Shown here: positions 7,118-12,126 of the stretch, one piece after another
Layout: each line of letters opens with the position of its first letter
How positions within the stretch are numbered: the first letter of the stretch is position 1
Assembly (NCBI GenBank): GCA_016463365.1
Contig: JAEMRJ010000069.1
Span: 1 to 12,126 of the forward strand
From: Thermoleophilaceae bacterium
GTDB lineage: Bacteria; Actinomycetota; Thermoleophilia; Solirubrobacterales; JACPNS01
Reading direction: 5' to 3'
DNA length: 12,126 bases
Notes under the pieces: model-generated
What the model was told of the DNA's origin: nothing
The model's input: only the letters and a program-made list of their open reading frames with translations
Database searches by the model: none
Made by a program: the position numbers and the translations under genes

Positions 7118-7131
7118 TATTGTGGACCGCG
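7118..7131 (+). promoter_or_regulatory. Putative -10 of the crotonase gene (near-leaderless)
   Basis: TATTGT (7118-7123) fits the actinobacterial TANNNT -10 pattern and ends 8 bases before the ATG at 7132. No clear -35 and no good Shine-Dalgarno are seen. The placement matches that at padR, bioB and mrp. Confidence 0.35.
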
Positions 7132-7863
7132 ATGTCGACCGAAGTCCTGCAATACGTGGTGGATCAGCGCGTCGCGACGATCGTTCACGACGACGACAGA
7201 GCCAACACGCTGCGTACCGACGTGTTCGAGGCGTACTTCGAACTGCTCGATCGAGCCGAGGCCGACGAGGCCGTCGGCGCGGTGGTCCTGCGCGGTCGCG
7301 ACAACTTCTTTTCGGCCGGGATGGACCTCAAATGGATGACGACGATCGACCGTGAAGAGCTCGGCACGATCGGCCCCAACATGGCCCGCCTGGCGCACCG
7401 ACTGTTTGTTTTTCCCAAGCCGGTGATCGCCGCGATCACGGGCCATGCGATCGCCGGCGGAGCGATCATCCTGCTGGCCTGCGACCGCTCTGTGGGCGTT
7501 GAGGGCGAGTACAAGATCGGACTCAACGAGGTGGCGCTGGGCATTCCCTTCGGCGGCTTCGCGATGAAGCTTGCGCAGTCGCATCTGGTCCCCTCGGCCT
7601 TCGGCTCCGGGCTGCTGCACGGCGAGACGTTTCGACCCGCCCGCGCGCTCGAGCTCGGCTATCTCGATGAAGTCGCGCCGGCTGCCGAATTCGACGCTCG
7701 CGTCGCTGCGATCGCCGCGCGTGCCGCAGAACTCTCGCCCTTTGCCTATCAGCTGACCAAACAGGCGATGCGCGCGGAGCTGGCCGCAGAGATCGATGAG
7801 CAGATCCAGAGCGGCGTGCTCGTACAACTCTTCCAGGCATTCGCCGACCTGAACAACTCCTAG
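7132..7863 (+). CDS. Enoyl-CoA hydratase/isomerase (crotonase) family protein
   Basis: A 243-residue crotonase-fold protein acting on acyl-CoA thioesters. The ATG at 7132 is chosen over one 63 bases upstream because the conserved fold begins at once and the upstream residues look non-coding. The oxyanion-hole segments are FSAGMDLKWM (60-69) and GHAIAGGAIILLACD (104-118). Glu133 in GLNEVALG matches the second catalytic Glu of hydratases, but the position of the first (Glu144 in rat mitochondrial hydratase) is Ile112. A single Glu is typical of delta3,delta2-enoyl-CoA isomerases and of the mycobacterial EchA3-like group, so isomerase or another acyl-CoA reaction is more likely than simple hydration. 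bioB follows 10 bases after its stop, but a biotin role is not implied. Confidence 0.85.
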   Translation: MSTEVLQYVVDQRVATIVHDDDRANTLRTDVFEAYFELLDRAEADEAVGAVVLRGRDNFFSAGMDLKWMTTIDREELGTIGPNMARLAHRLFVFPKPVIAAITGHAIAGGAIILLACDRSVGVEGEYKIGLNEVALGIPFGGFAMKLAQSHLVPSAFGSGLLHGETFRPARALELGYLDEVAPAAEFDARVAAIAARAAELSPFAYQLTKQAMRAELAAEIDEQIQSGVLVQLFQAFADLNNS

Positions 7864-7873
7864 ACTGGCCACC
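7861..7873 (+). promoter_or_regulatory. Putative leaderless promoter of bioB
   Basis: TAGACT (7861-7866), a common actinobacterial -10 form, overlaps the stop codon of the crotonase gene and ends 7 bases before the bioB ATG at 7874. No Shine-Dalgarno lies in the gap (TGGCCACC precedes the ATG). This would let bioB be transcribed independently of the crotonase gene. The -35 region is inside the upstream gene and shows no clear match. Confidence 0.4.
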
Positions 7874-8935
7874 ATGACTTCACCGGACGCTTCTTCGACC
7901 CTCGCAGAAAAGACAAGCATCGAGCTGGCCGCTGAGCCGGCAGAGATCCTCCTGGCGGCCGAGCAGAAACTGCTCGTCGACCGCCAGCCGATCACCGTCG
8001 AGGATGCCCTGGCGATCCAGCAGCTGCCCGACAATCAACTCGGTCACCTCGCGGACCTCGCGCACCGCGTGCGCCTTGACTACTGCGGCGAGTCGGTAGA
8101 GGTCGAGTCGATCATCTCCGGCAAGACCGGTGGTTGTCCCGAGGACTGCAACTTCTGCTCGCAGTCTTCAGTGTTCGGCAGCGAGGTCGCGCCGACCGGC
8201 TACATCCCGCCCGAGCAACTGCTCGCCGCGGCAGAGGCCACGGCCGAGACCGGCGCCACCGAATTCTGCATCGTCTATGCGGTACGCGGGCCGGACCGCC
8301 GGCTGATGGACCACGTGATCGAGTGCACGAAGCTCGTTCACGACAACGTGCCCGGCCTCGAAGTGGCCGCTTCGCTCGGGATCCTGACGCCCGAACAGGC
8401 GAAGGAGCTCTCCGACGCCGGAGTCCACCGTTACAACCACAACCTCGAGGCGGCCAGGAGCTACTTCCCCGAGGTCTGCACGACCCACACTTGGGAAGAC
8501 CGCATGGAGACCTGCGAGCTTGTCCGCGAGACCGGCATGGAGCTCTGCTCGGGCGGCATCATCGGCCTGGGCGAGACGCGAGAGCAGCGCATTGAGTTCG
8601 CCTTCCAGCTGGCCGCGCTTGAGCCGCACGAGGTCCCGATGAACTTCTTGAACCCGCGCCCGGGCACGCCGATGGAAGACCGCGAGCTGGTCAGCCCGAC
8701 CGAGGCGATCCGCACGATCGCGCTCTTCAGGTTGATCATGCCGGCGACGACGATCCGTTATGCAGGCGGCCGCGAGATCACGCTCGGAGACCTCCAGGAG
8801 ATGGGCATGAAGTCCGGCGTGAACGCGCTGATCACCGGCAACTACCTGACCACCCTTGGGCAAAATGTAGGAAATGACCTGGGAATGCTCGAAGACCTCA
8901 AGATGCCGATCAAGGCCGTCAGCAAGGTCATCTAA
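7874..8935 (+). CDS. bioB: Biotin synthase BioB
   Basis: A radical SAM enzyme that inserts sulfur into dethiobiotin, the last step of biotin synthesis. The 353-residue protein has the CPEDCNFC motif (Cys88, Cys92, Cys95) for the SAM-binding 4Fe-4S cluster, YNHNLE (187-192), GGIIGLGET (227-235), NPRPGTP (260-266) and AGGREITLGD (297-306). By alignment with what I recall of E. coli BioB, auxiliary-cluster ligands Cys97, Cys188 and Arg260 correspond to Cys132, Cys225 and Arg300. The Cys128 position, however, is Ala165 (GLEVAASLG). An extra Cys202 sits in PEVCTTHTW just after the YNHNLE strand and could be a substitute ligand. An N-terminal extension of about 35 residues relative to E. coli is present. 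No bioA, bioD or bioF is in the window. The BsaP-like gene follows 14 bases downstream. Confidence 0.95.
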   Translation: MTSPDASSTLAEKTSIELAAEPAEILLAAEQKLLVDRQPITVEDALAIQQLPDNQLGHLADLAHRVRLDYCGESVEVESIISGKTGGCPEDCNFCSQSSVFGSEVAPTGYIPPEQLLAAAEATAETGATEFCIVYAVRGPDRRLMDHVIECTKLVHDNVPGLEVAASLGILTPEQAKELSDAGVHRYNHNLEAARSYFPEVCTTHTWEDRMETCELVRETGMELCSGGIIGLGETREQRIEFAFQLAALEPHEVPMNFLNPRPGTPMEDRELVSPTEAIRTIALFRLIMPATTIRYAGGREITLGDLQEMGMKSGVNALITGNYLTTLGQNVGNDLGMLEDLKMPIKAVSKVI

Positions 8936-8949
8936 GGAAAGCGCACAGA

Positions 8950-9168
8950 ATGTTTGAACCAGGACAACTGACACGCGAAGCCGACGCACTTTCGAGCGCC
9001 CGCCTGGAAGCGGCCCGCGCAGAGCTCGACGCTGAGCGCGACTACGACGTCAACCGCCGCTGCGAAGAATGCGGCAGCAGGCTGACAGTCCAGATTTTTC
9101 AGCACGGCTACGAGGCGCACTGCACGCCTTGCGAGCGCCGCGCGCGCTCAGCCGCTGCCGCCGAGTAG
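8950..9168 (+). CDS. bsaP: BsaP-like biotin synthase auxiliary protein
   Basis: A 72-residue protein with a charged helical N-terminus (about 5-32) and a compact four-cysteine knuckle: Cys38 and Cys41 in CEECGSRL, then Cys58 and Cys61 in AHCTPCE. The order C-x2-C-G-x-R-[LM]-x-V-Q, an aromatic-containing turn, then A-x-C resembles the small gene next to bioB in mycobacteria (BsaP), an iron-sulfur protein needed for BioB activity there. From memory, the mycobacterial form ends in C-x-x-H, so the fourth Cys here differs. AAGGAA (8934-8939) gives a good ribosome binding site about 10 bases before the ATG, and the gene sits 14 bases after bioB, so coexpression is clear. A generic zinc ribbon is the alternative, but the position beside bioB favours BsaP. 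There is no transmembrane or signal segment. Confidence 0.75.
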   Translation: MFEPGQLTREADALSSARLEAARAELDAERDYDVNRRCEECGSRLTVQIFQHGYEAHCTPCERRARSAAAAE

Positions 9169-9199
9169 CGCTCGCGCGAGCTGTCGGCCGCGTAACTAT

Positions 9200-9286
9200 C
9201 GGAAAAAACGCCCCAACATGCGCATGTTGGGGCGCCCCGACATGCGCATGTTGGGGCGCTGAACGCGATACCTAAGGGATTTTCCG
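9200..9286. repeat. Tandem 26-bp palindromes with outer inverted repeat
   Basis: A perfect 26-bp palindrome (9209-9234) built on the core AACATGCGCATGTT with GC-rich arms is followed by a second copy (9233-9258) sharing two bases. The copies form a 24-base tandem repeat that differs only at 9239 (G instead of A). The whole 50 bases are also one near-perfect palindrome centred at 9233/9234. An outer inverted repeat, CGGAAAA (9200-9206) and TTTTCCG (9280-9286), brackets the pair. A run of six A (9203-9208) lies directly left of the first palindrome, so the minus strand reads as a GC-rich hairpin followed by six T, the shape of an intrinsic terminator for minus-strand transcripts. Both flanking genes are on the plus strand. 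It could be a REP-like element, an antisense terminator, or a protein-binding or cruciform site. No cognate protein is visible. Confidence 0.9.
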
Positions 9287-9300
9287 TATTGGGCGCAGAG

Positions 9301-9345
9301 CGGACTGCGGTCCGTTGGTTGCAGGCGGCCTGCGATAATTGCGAC
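9301..9345 (+). promoter_or_regulatory. mrp promoter region, probably leaderless, with two small hairpins
   Basis: GATAAT (9334-9339) is a 5-of-6 match to the -10 consensus and ends 6 bases before the ATG at 9346. No Shine-Dalgarno is present, so the message is probably leaderless. Directly upstream are the inverted repeats CGGAC-TGCG-GTCCG (9301-9314) and GCAGG-CGG-CCTGC (9321-9333). The second abuts the -10 and would be well placed as an operator. No clear -35 is seen. Confidence 0.5.
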
Positions 9346-10518
9346 ATGAACGACGTGACGAGCATGCCGACCGAAGAAGAAATCCGCGAATCGCTGCGCA
9401 CTGTGATCGACCCCGAGCTGCGCCGATCGATTGTGGATCTGGGCATGGTGCGTTCTGTCGACATCAAGGGCGACGGCGTCGTCGACATCGTCATTTCGCT
9501 GACCACGCCGGGCTGCCCGGTGCGCTCGCACTTCTCCAGCGGAGTTGCCGAGAGCGCGGGCCGACTCGACGGTGTTGAGGTCGTGAACGTCGGCTTCGAC
9601 GTGCTGAGCGACGCCGAGAAGGGCGAGCTGAAGGCCAAGCTCGGCCGCGGCGCGCTGCCCGAGGGCGCGCTCGCTCAGGTTCGAAACGTGATCGCCGTCG
9701 GCTCCGGAAAGGGCGGCGTGGGCAAGTCCACGATGACTGCCAACCTCGCGGCCGCGCTGGCTCTCGAGGGCAACAAGGTCGCCGTCGTCGACTGCGACGT
9801 CTACGGCTACTCGATCCCCCGCATGCTCGGCGTGAACAAGCGCCCCGAGGTCAACGAGAAGCAGAAGATTCTCCCGGTCGACGCGGCTGGCGGCCTGAAG
9901 GTCATGTCGATCGGATTCTTCATCGAGGACAACGCTGCCGTCGTGTGGCGCGGAGCGATGCTGCACAAAGCGATCCAGCAGTTCTTGGAAGACGTCGAGT
10001 GGGGCGAGCTGGACTATCTCTTGCTGGACCTCCCTCCGGGAACCGGCGACGTCTCGATGACCCTCGCGCAGCTTCTGCCGCAGAGCAAGTTCGTGATCGT
10101 CACCACTCCGCAGCCGGCCGCGCAGACCGTTGCCAAGCGCAGCGCCGATATGTCCAAGAAGGTCAACATCGAGGTGATCGGCGTGATCGAGAACATGAGC
10201 GGTTTCACCACGCCTGACGGCGAGCGCTTCACGATCTTCGGTGAGGGCGGCGGGCAGGCACTGGCCGACGAACTCGACGTTCCGCTGCTGGCCAAGGCCC
10301 CCTTGAGCGAGCCGCTGCGCATCCAGGCCGACGAAGGCGTTCCGCTGGTCGTGTCCGACCCGGACGACCCCGCAGCTCAGGCGATTCGCTCTGCCGCTCG
10401 CGGAATCATCGCCCTGACCCCCGTCGAGCTGCCGATGTTCCAGGAAGCATCCGAGCCGCTGGGCTTCGAGCTGCCGATGATCTCGCAGCACTCGCCGGTC
10501 ATCAAGACGGGCGCCTGA
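9346..10518 (+). CDS. mrp: Mrp/ApbC (NBP35 family) iron-sulfur carrier P-loop ATPase
   Basis: A 390-residue protein of the Mrp/ApbC family, which carries or assembles iron-sulfur clusters using a dimeric deviant-Walker P-loop ATPase. The N-terminal MIP18/DUF59 domain (about 8-85) includes the TTPGCPV turn with Cys57. The ATPase domain begins near 113 with GSGKGGVGKST (119-129, deviant Walker A with the signature first Lys) and continues through DCDVYGYSIP (149-158) and LLLDLPPGTGD (225-235). The C-terminal CPxC normally found after the ENMS motif is absent: ENMSGFTTPDGERF (282-295) replaces it, followed by FGEGGG (298-303). From memory, actinobacterial Mrp proteins often lack this motif, so the protein is probably functional but binds a cluster differently or not at all. 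The ATG at 9346 is preferred to one 57 bases upstream because it follows the -10 and starts the DUF59 domain directly. Confidence 0.93.
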   Translation: MNDVTSMPTEEEIRESLRTVIDPELRRSIVDLGMVRSVDIKGDGVVDIVISLTTPGCPVRSHFSSGVAESAGRLDGVEVVNVGFDVLSDAEKGELKAKLGRGALPEGALAQVRNVIAVGSGKGGVGKSTMTANLAAALALEGNKVAVVDCDVYGYSIPRMLGVNKRPEVNEKQKILPVDAAGGLKVMSIGFFIEDNAAVVWRGAMLHKAIQQFLEDVEWGELDYLLLDLPPGTGDVSMTLAQLLPQSKFVIVTTPQPAAQTVAKRSADMSKKVNIEVIGVIENMSGFTTPDGERFTIFGEGGGQALADELDVPLLAKAPLSEPLRIQADEGVPLVVSDPDDPAAQAIRSAARGIIALTPVELPMFQEASEPLGFELPMISQHSPVIKTGA

Positions 10519-10628
10519 GTCACGCGGGGCCCCGACCCGTTTCAAGCCAGATTTCCTCCACAGTCTGTCCCGGTGGGAGCGACTTTGGAGCATTTAAGGC
10601 TTGGGTTTGCGGTGCCGATCGGACTGAG

Positions 10629-11321
10629 GTGCAGCTTTGCTACCTGGATGAATCGGGGGATGTGTTTGGGCGTCAGACGCCGGTGTTCGTGGTCGGCGGG
10701 ATCGTCGTCGACGCAAGCGCGGTCGAGCCGATCACTCGCGAGTTCATAGCGATCAAGATTGACGCTTCAGGGACGAAGAAGCTTCGCCACGATCACGATC
10801 ACCTCAAGCAGAATCTGGAGGAGATCAAGGGTTCGAGTCTGCGACGGATCTACAGGCACGATTCGAATCCGCAGACCAAAACGGCGGCTGTCCTTGAGCG
10901 GACTCTCGCGCTGCTCGAGCTTTACGAAGCTGAGATTGTCGGATACATCCGTAGGGCAGGATCGAGCGACGACGCCGGCGAGCAGACCTACCACGGTGCA
11001 GTCCGGCACATCTGCAGGCGCTTCAACCACCGCCTTGCCGAGGCACACGATGACGGCGTCGTGATCGCAGACAATCGGGACGATGTCCGGAACCGGCAAC
11101 TCGCGCACTCGATGTATGTCGAGAAGTTTCGCGGGACAGACAAGCTGCCGCGGATAGCTGAGAGCGTCACATTCGGCCAGAGCGAGAACCATGCCGGCCT
11201 GCAGATCGCCGACATAGTCTGCTCCGCGCTACTCGCGCCGATCGCCGCAGGTGAGGAGAACATCAAGCACCGATTTGGCAACCGCGTGAAGCACCTCAGG
11301 CAGGACGTTCAACTCGTTTGA
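10629..11321 (+). CDS. DUF3800 domain-containing protein
   Basis: A 230-residue protein from the GTG at 10629, which puts the family opening (CYLDESGD, residues 4-11) at the N-terminus as expected. Other family landmarks are GGIVVD (23-28), IADNRDD (146-152) and SENHAGLQIADIV (185-197). The acidic residues Asp7, Glu8, Asp148 and Asp195 are spaced as in an RNase H-like metal site, but activity has not been established for most members. Members are common in mobile and defence-rich regions. Base composition differs from its neighbours: 29 of 60 G+C at 10741-10800 and 35 of 60 at 11101-11160, against 45 of 60 at 9601-9660 in mrp. It also uses several ATA Ile codons. This suggests acquisition by transfer. 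There is no clear promoter or ribosome binding site in the 110 bases upstream. It converges on the SDR gene with a 9-base gap. Confidence 0.82.
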   Translation: MQLCYLDESGDVFGRQTPVFVVGGIVVDASAVEPITREFIAIKIDASGTKKLRHDHDHLKQNLEEIKGSSLRRIYRHDSNPQTKTAAVLERTLALLELYEAEIVGYIRRAGSSDDAGEQTYHGAVRHICRRFNHRLAEAHDDGVVIADNRDDVRNRQLAHSMYVEKFRGTDKLPRIAESVTFGQSENHAGLQIADIVCSALLAPIAAGEENIKHRFGNRVKHLRQDVQLV

Positions 11322-11330
11322 GCCGTCGAA

Positions 11331-12101
11331 TCAGACCATCGTCATGCCACCAGAAACAGAGATCGTCTGCCCGGTGACAAAGCCAGCACCCTCAGAAGCA
11401 AGAAACGCAACGACCGGCGCGATGTCGTGCGGCTGGCCCAGTCGGCCCATCGGCACGGCACCGCGCAACGACGCGACCATCGCAGCGGCATCTTCGGCGT
11501 ACTGGATCATCTGGTCGAGCATCGGGGTGGCTGTCGGGCCCGGCGAGAGGCAGTTCACGGTGACGCCCTTGTCGAGCACCTCGCGGGCCATCGCCTTCAC
11601 GAAGCCGATCGTGCCGCCGTTGGCCGCGCTCATCAGCGACTGCTCAGAAACACCGGCGCGCCCGGCCTCGCCGGCGATGTGCACGATGCGGCCGTAGCCA
11701 CGCTCGATCATGCCGCCGAGCACCGCGTGGGTCAGGCGGATTCCGCCGATCAGGTTGATGTCGATCATCTGGCGCCAGTAGGCCTCGTCGCTCTTCAGCA
11801 GGCTCATCGCGTGGTTCCAGCCTGCGGCGTTGATCATCGCGTCGATCGGGCCGAGGCGCTGCTCGATCTCACCGATCGCGCGCGTGACAGAAGACTGCTC
11901 GGTGATGTTCAGGTCGACCCAGATGACTTCAGCGCCGCTGACGGCCTGCATCAGGTCGGTGGCGGCGGCTGCCGCCTTCTGCGGATCGATGTCGCCGATC
12001 GCGACGGCCATGTTGTCGAGCAGGAGTTCTCTGGCGACTTCGATGCCGATTCCGCCGGCGCCGCCGGCGACCAACGCGACGCGTCGATTCTTGTGCTGCA
12101 C
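11331..12101 (-). CDS. Short-chain dehydrogenase/reductase-like protein lacking the catalytic triad
   Basis: A 256-residue Rossmann-fold SDR of FabG/BadH-like type. The cofactor-binding Gly motif (AGGAGGIG, 12-19), the acidic residue after strand 2 (GDID, 36-39), VDLN (62-65), NAAG (91-94), Asn116, PGPTATPM (187-194) and the C-terminal GQTISVSGGMTM (244-255) are all present. The expected Ser-Tyr-Lys triad is not: Gly144 stands at the Ser position (HIAGEAG), Met157 at Tyr and Asn161 at Lys (LMSAANGG). The spacings match FabG exactly (13, then 4). The codons at 11617-11635 read cleanly on the minus strand as ATG...AAC, so no frameshift is involved. The fold is otherwise intact, so it may be a non-catalytic binding subunit or use different chemistry. 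The start is taken as the GTG at 12099-12101, but the frame is open to the window edge, so an earlier start is possible. Confidence 0.85.
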   Translation of the reverse strand: MQHKNRRVALVAGGAGGIGIEVARELLLDNMAVAIGDIDPQKAAAAATDLMQAVSGAEVIWVDLNITEQSSVTRAIGEIEQRLGPIDAMINAAGWNHAMSLLKSDEAYWRQMIDINLIGGIRLTHAVLGGMIERGYGRIVHIAGEAGRAGVSEQSLMSAANGGTIGFVKAMAREVLDKGVTVNCLSPGPTATPMLDQMIQYAEDAAAMVASLRGAVPMGRLGQPHDIAPVVAFLASEGAGFVTGQTISVSGGMTMV

Positions 12102-12126
12102 GGGCGGCTGAGCTGATCCGATTGAG

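Larger units (their letters stand above)
6935..7131. promoter_or_regulatory. Divergent intergenic region with small inverted repeats
   Basis: These 197 bases separate the minus-strand HD-GYP pair from the plus-strand crotonase gene, so they should hold both promoters. Three short symmetric sites are visible: GTTCG-N5-CGAAC (6990-7004), TACCGC-N4-GCGGTA (7015-7030) and the 10-bp palindrome TCTGGCCAGA (7044-7053). A minus-strand TTAAAT (6970-6975) could be a -10 for the HD-GYP genes. No small open reading frame with a convincing start was found. Specific binding proteins cannot be named. Confidence 0.4.

Noticed and set aside
7069..7131. Upstream ATG extending the crotonase by 21 residues
   Set aside because: The extra residues do not match the crotonase fold, there is no ribosome binding site, and the -10-like element lies inside the extension.
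7117..8034. A 305-codon minus-strand open frame opposite the crotonase and bioB start
   Set aside because: Antisense to two recognised genes and without any family resemblance.
9209..9234. The palindrome as a LexA/SOS box
   Set aside because: The actinobacterial box needs GAAC-N4-GTTC; here the spacing between AAC and GTT is eight bases and the arms are G/C runs.
9209..9258. The palindromes as a CRISPR array
   Set aside because: Two copies overlap with no spacer between them, and no cas genes are present.
10525..10534. Palindrome CGGGGCCCCG after mrp as a terminator
   Set aside because: It is only a 10-bp palindrome with no spacer loop and no following T-run, so termination cannot be claimed.
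9196..10593. A 465-codon minus-strand open frame covering mrp and the palindromes
   Set aside because: It lies wholly antisense to mrp, whose product has clear family motifs. The frame is open because of GC-biased third positions, its translation is a low-complexity Arg/Asp/His-rich sequence with no domain, and it runs through the palindrome as a repeated peptide.

Overview
The window is about 12.1 kb of high-GC bacterial chromosome, with gene bodies mostly around 65-75% G+C. The gene set, the Actinobacteria-style Mrp and BioB proteins, a BsaP-type accessory gene and several likely leaderless promoters point to an actinobacterium. A deep-branching group such as Thermoleophilia/Solirubrobacterales is my best guess. 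This is inference; no rRNA or other taxonomic marker is present.

Layout, left to right. (1) 1-1639, plus strand: the tail of an unseen gene, then apbE (FAD:protein FMN transferase), then a five-helix ferric-reductase-type haem membrane protein. All are joined by ATGA stop/start overlaps, and a clear intrinsic terminator at 1703-1736 closes the run. This looks like a small module for electron transfer out of the cytoplasm through covalently flavinylated protein. (2) 1750-4503, plus strand: a PadR-family repressor with a probable self-operator over its own promoter, then an MMPL/RND exporter 12 bases downstream with a good ribosome binding site. This is a typical regulator-pump operon. (3) 4524-6934, minus strand: two tandem paralogues, each with six predicted membrane helices and a C-terminal HD-GYP domain (candidate cyclic-di-GMP phosphodiesterases). 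Both carry the same variant metal motif. (4) 6935-7131: a divergent intergenic region with several small inverted repeats. (5) 7132-9168, plus strand: a crotonase-fold acyl-CoA enzyme, biotin synthase bioB, and a 72-residue four-cysteine protein that I recognise as a BsaP-like partner of BioB. (6) 9169-9345: a striking pair of nearly identical 26-bp palindromes in tandem, followed by the mrp promoter. (7) 9346-10518: the Mrp/ApbC P-loop iron-sulfur carrier family protein, lacking the usual C-terminal CxxC. (8) 10629-11321: a DUF3800 gene of visibly lower G+C, probably acquired. (9) 11331-12101, minus strand: a short-chain dehydrogenase-like protein whose Ser-Tyr-Lys catalytic residues are all replaced.

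Biologically, bioB, bsaP and mrp form an iron-sulfur neighbourhood: BioB destroys its auxiliary cluster in each turnover, BsaP is its accessory iron-sulfur protein, and Mrp proteins handle iron-sulfur clusters. The most unusual signals are the BioB auxiliary-cluster cysteine change next to the BsaP-like gene, the tandem palindromes, the catalytically degenerate SDR, and a repeated arrangement in which a -10-like hexamer lies 6-8 bases before an ATG that has no Shine-Dalgarno sequence. No tRNA, rRNA, CRISPR array, insertion sequence or replication origin was seen, and no stretch of more than 300 bases lacks a gene.
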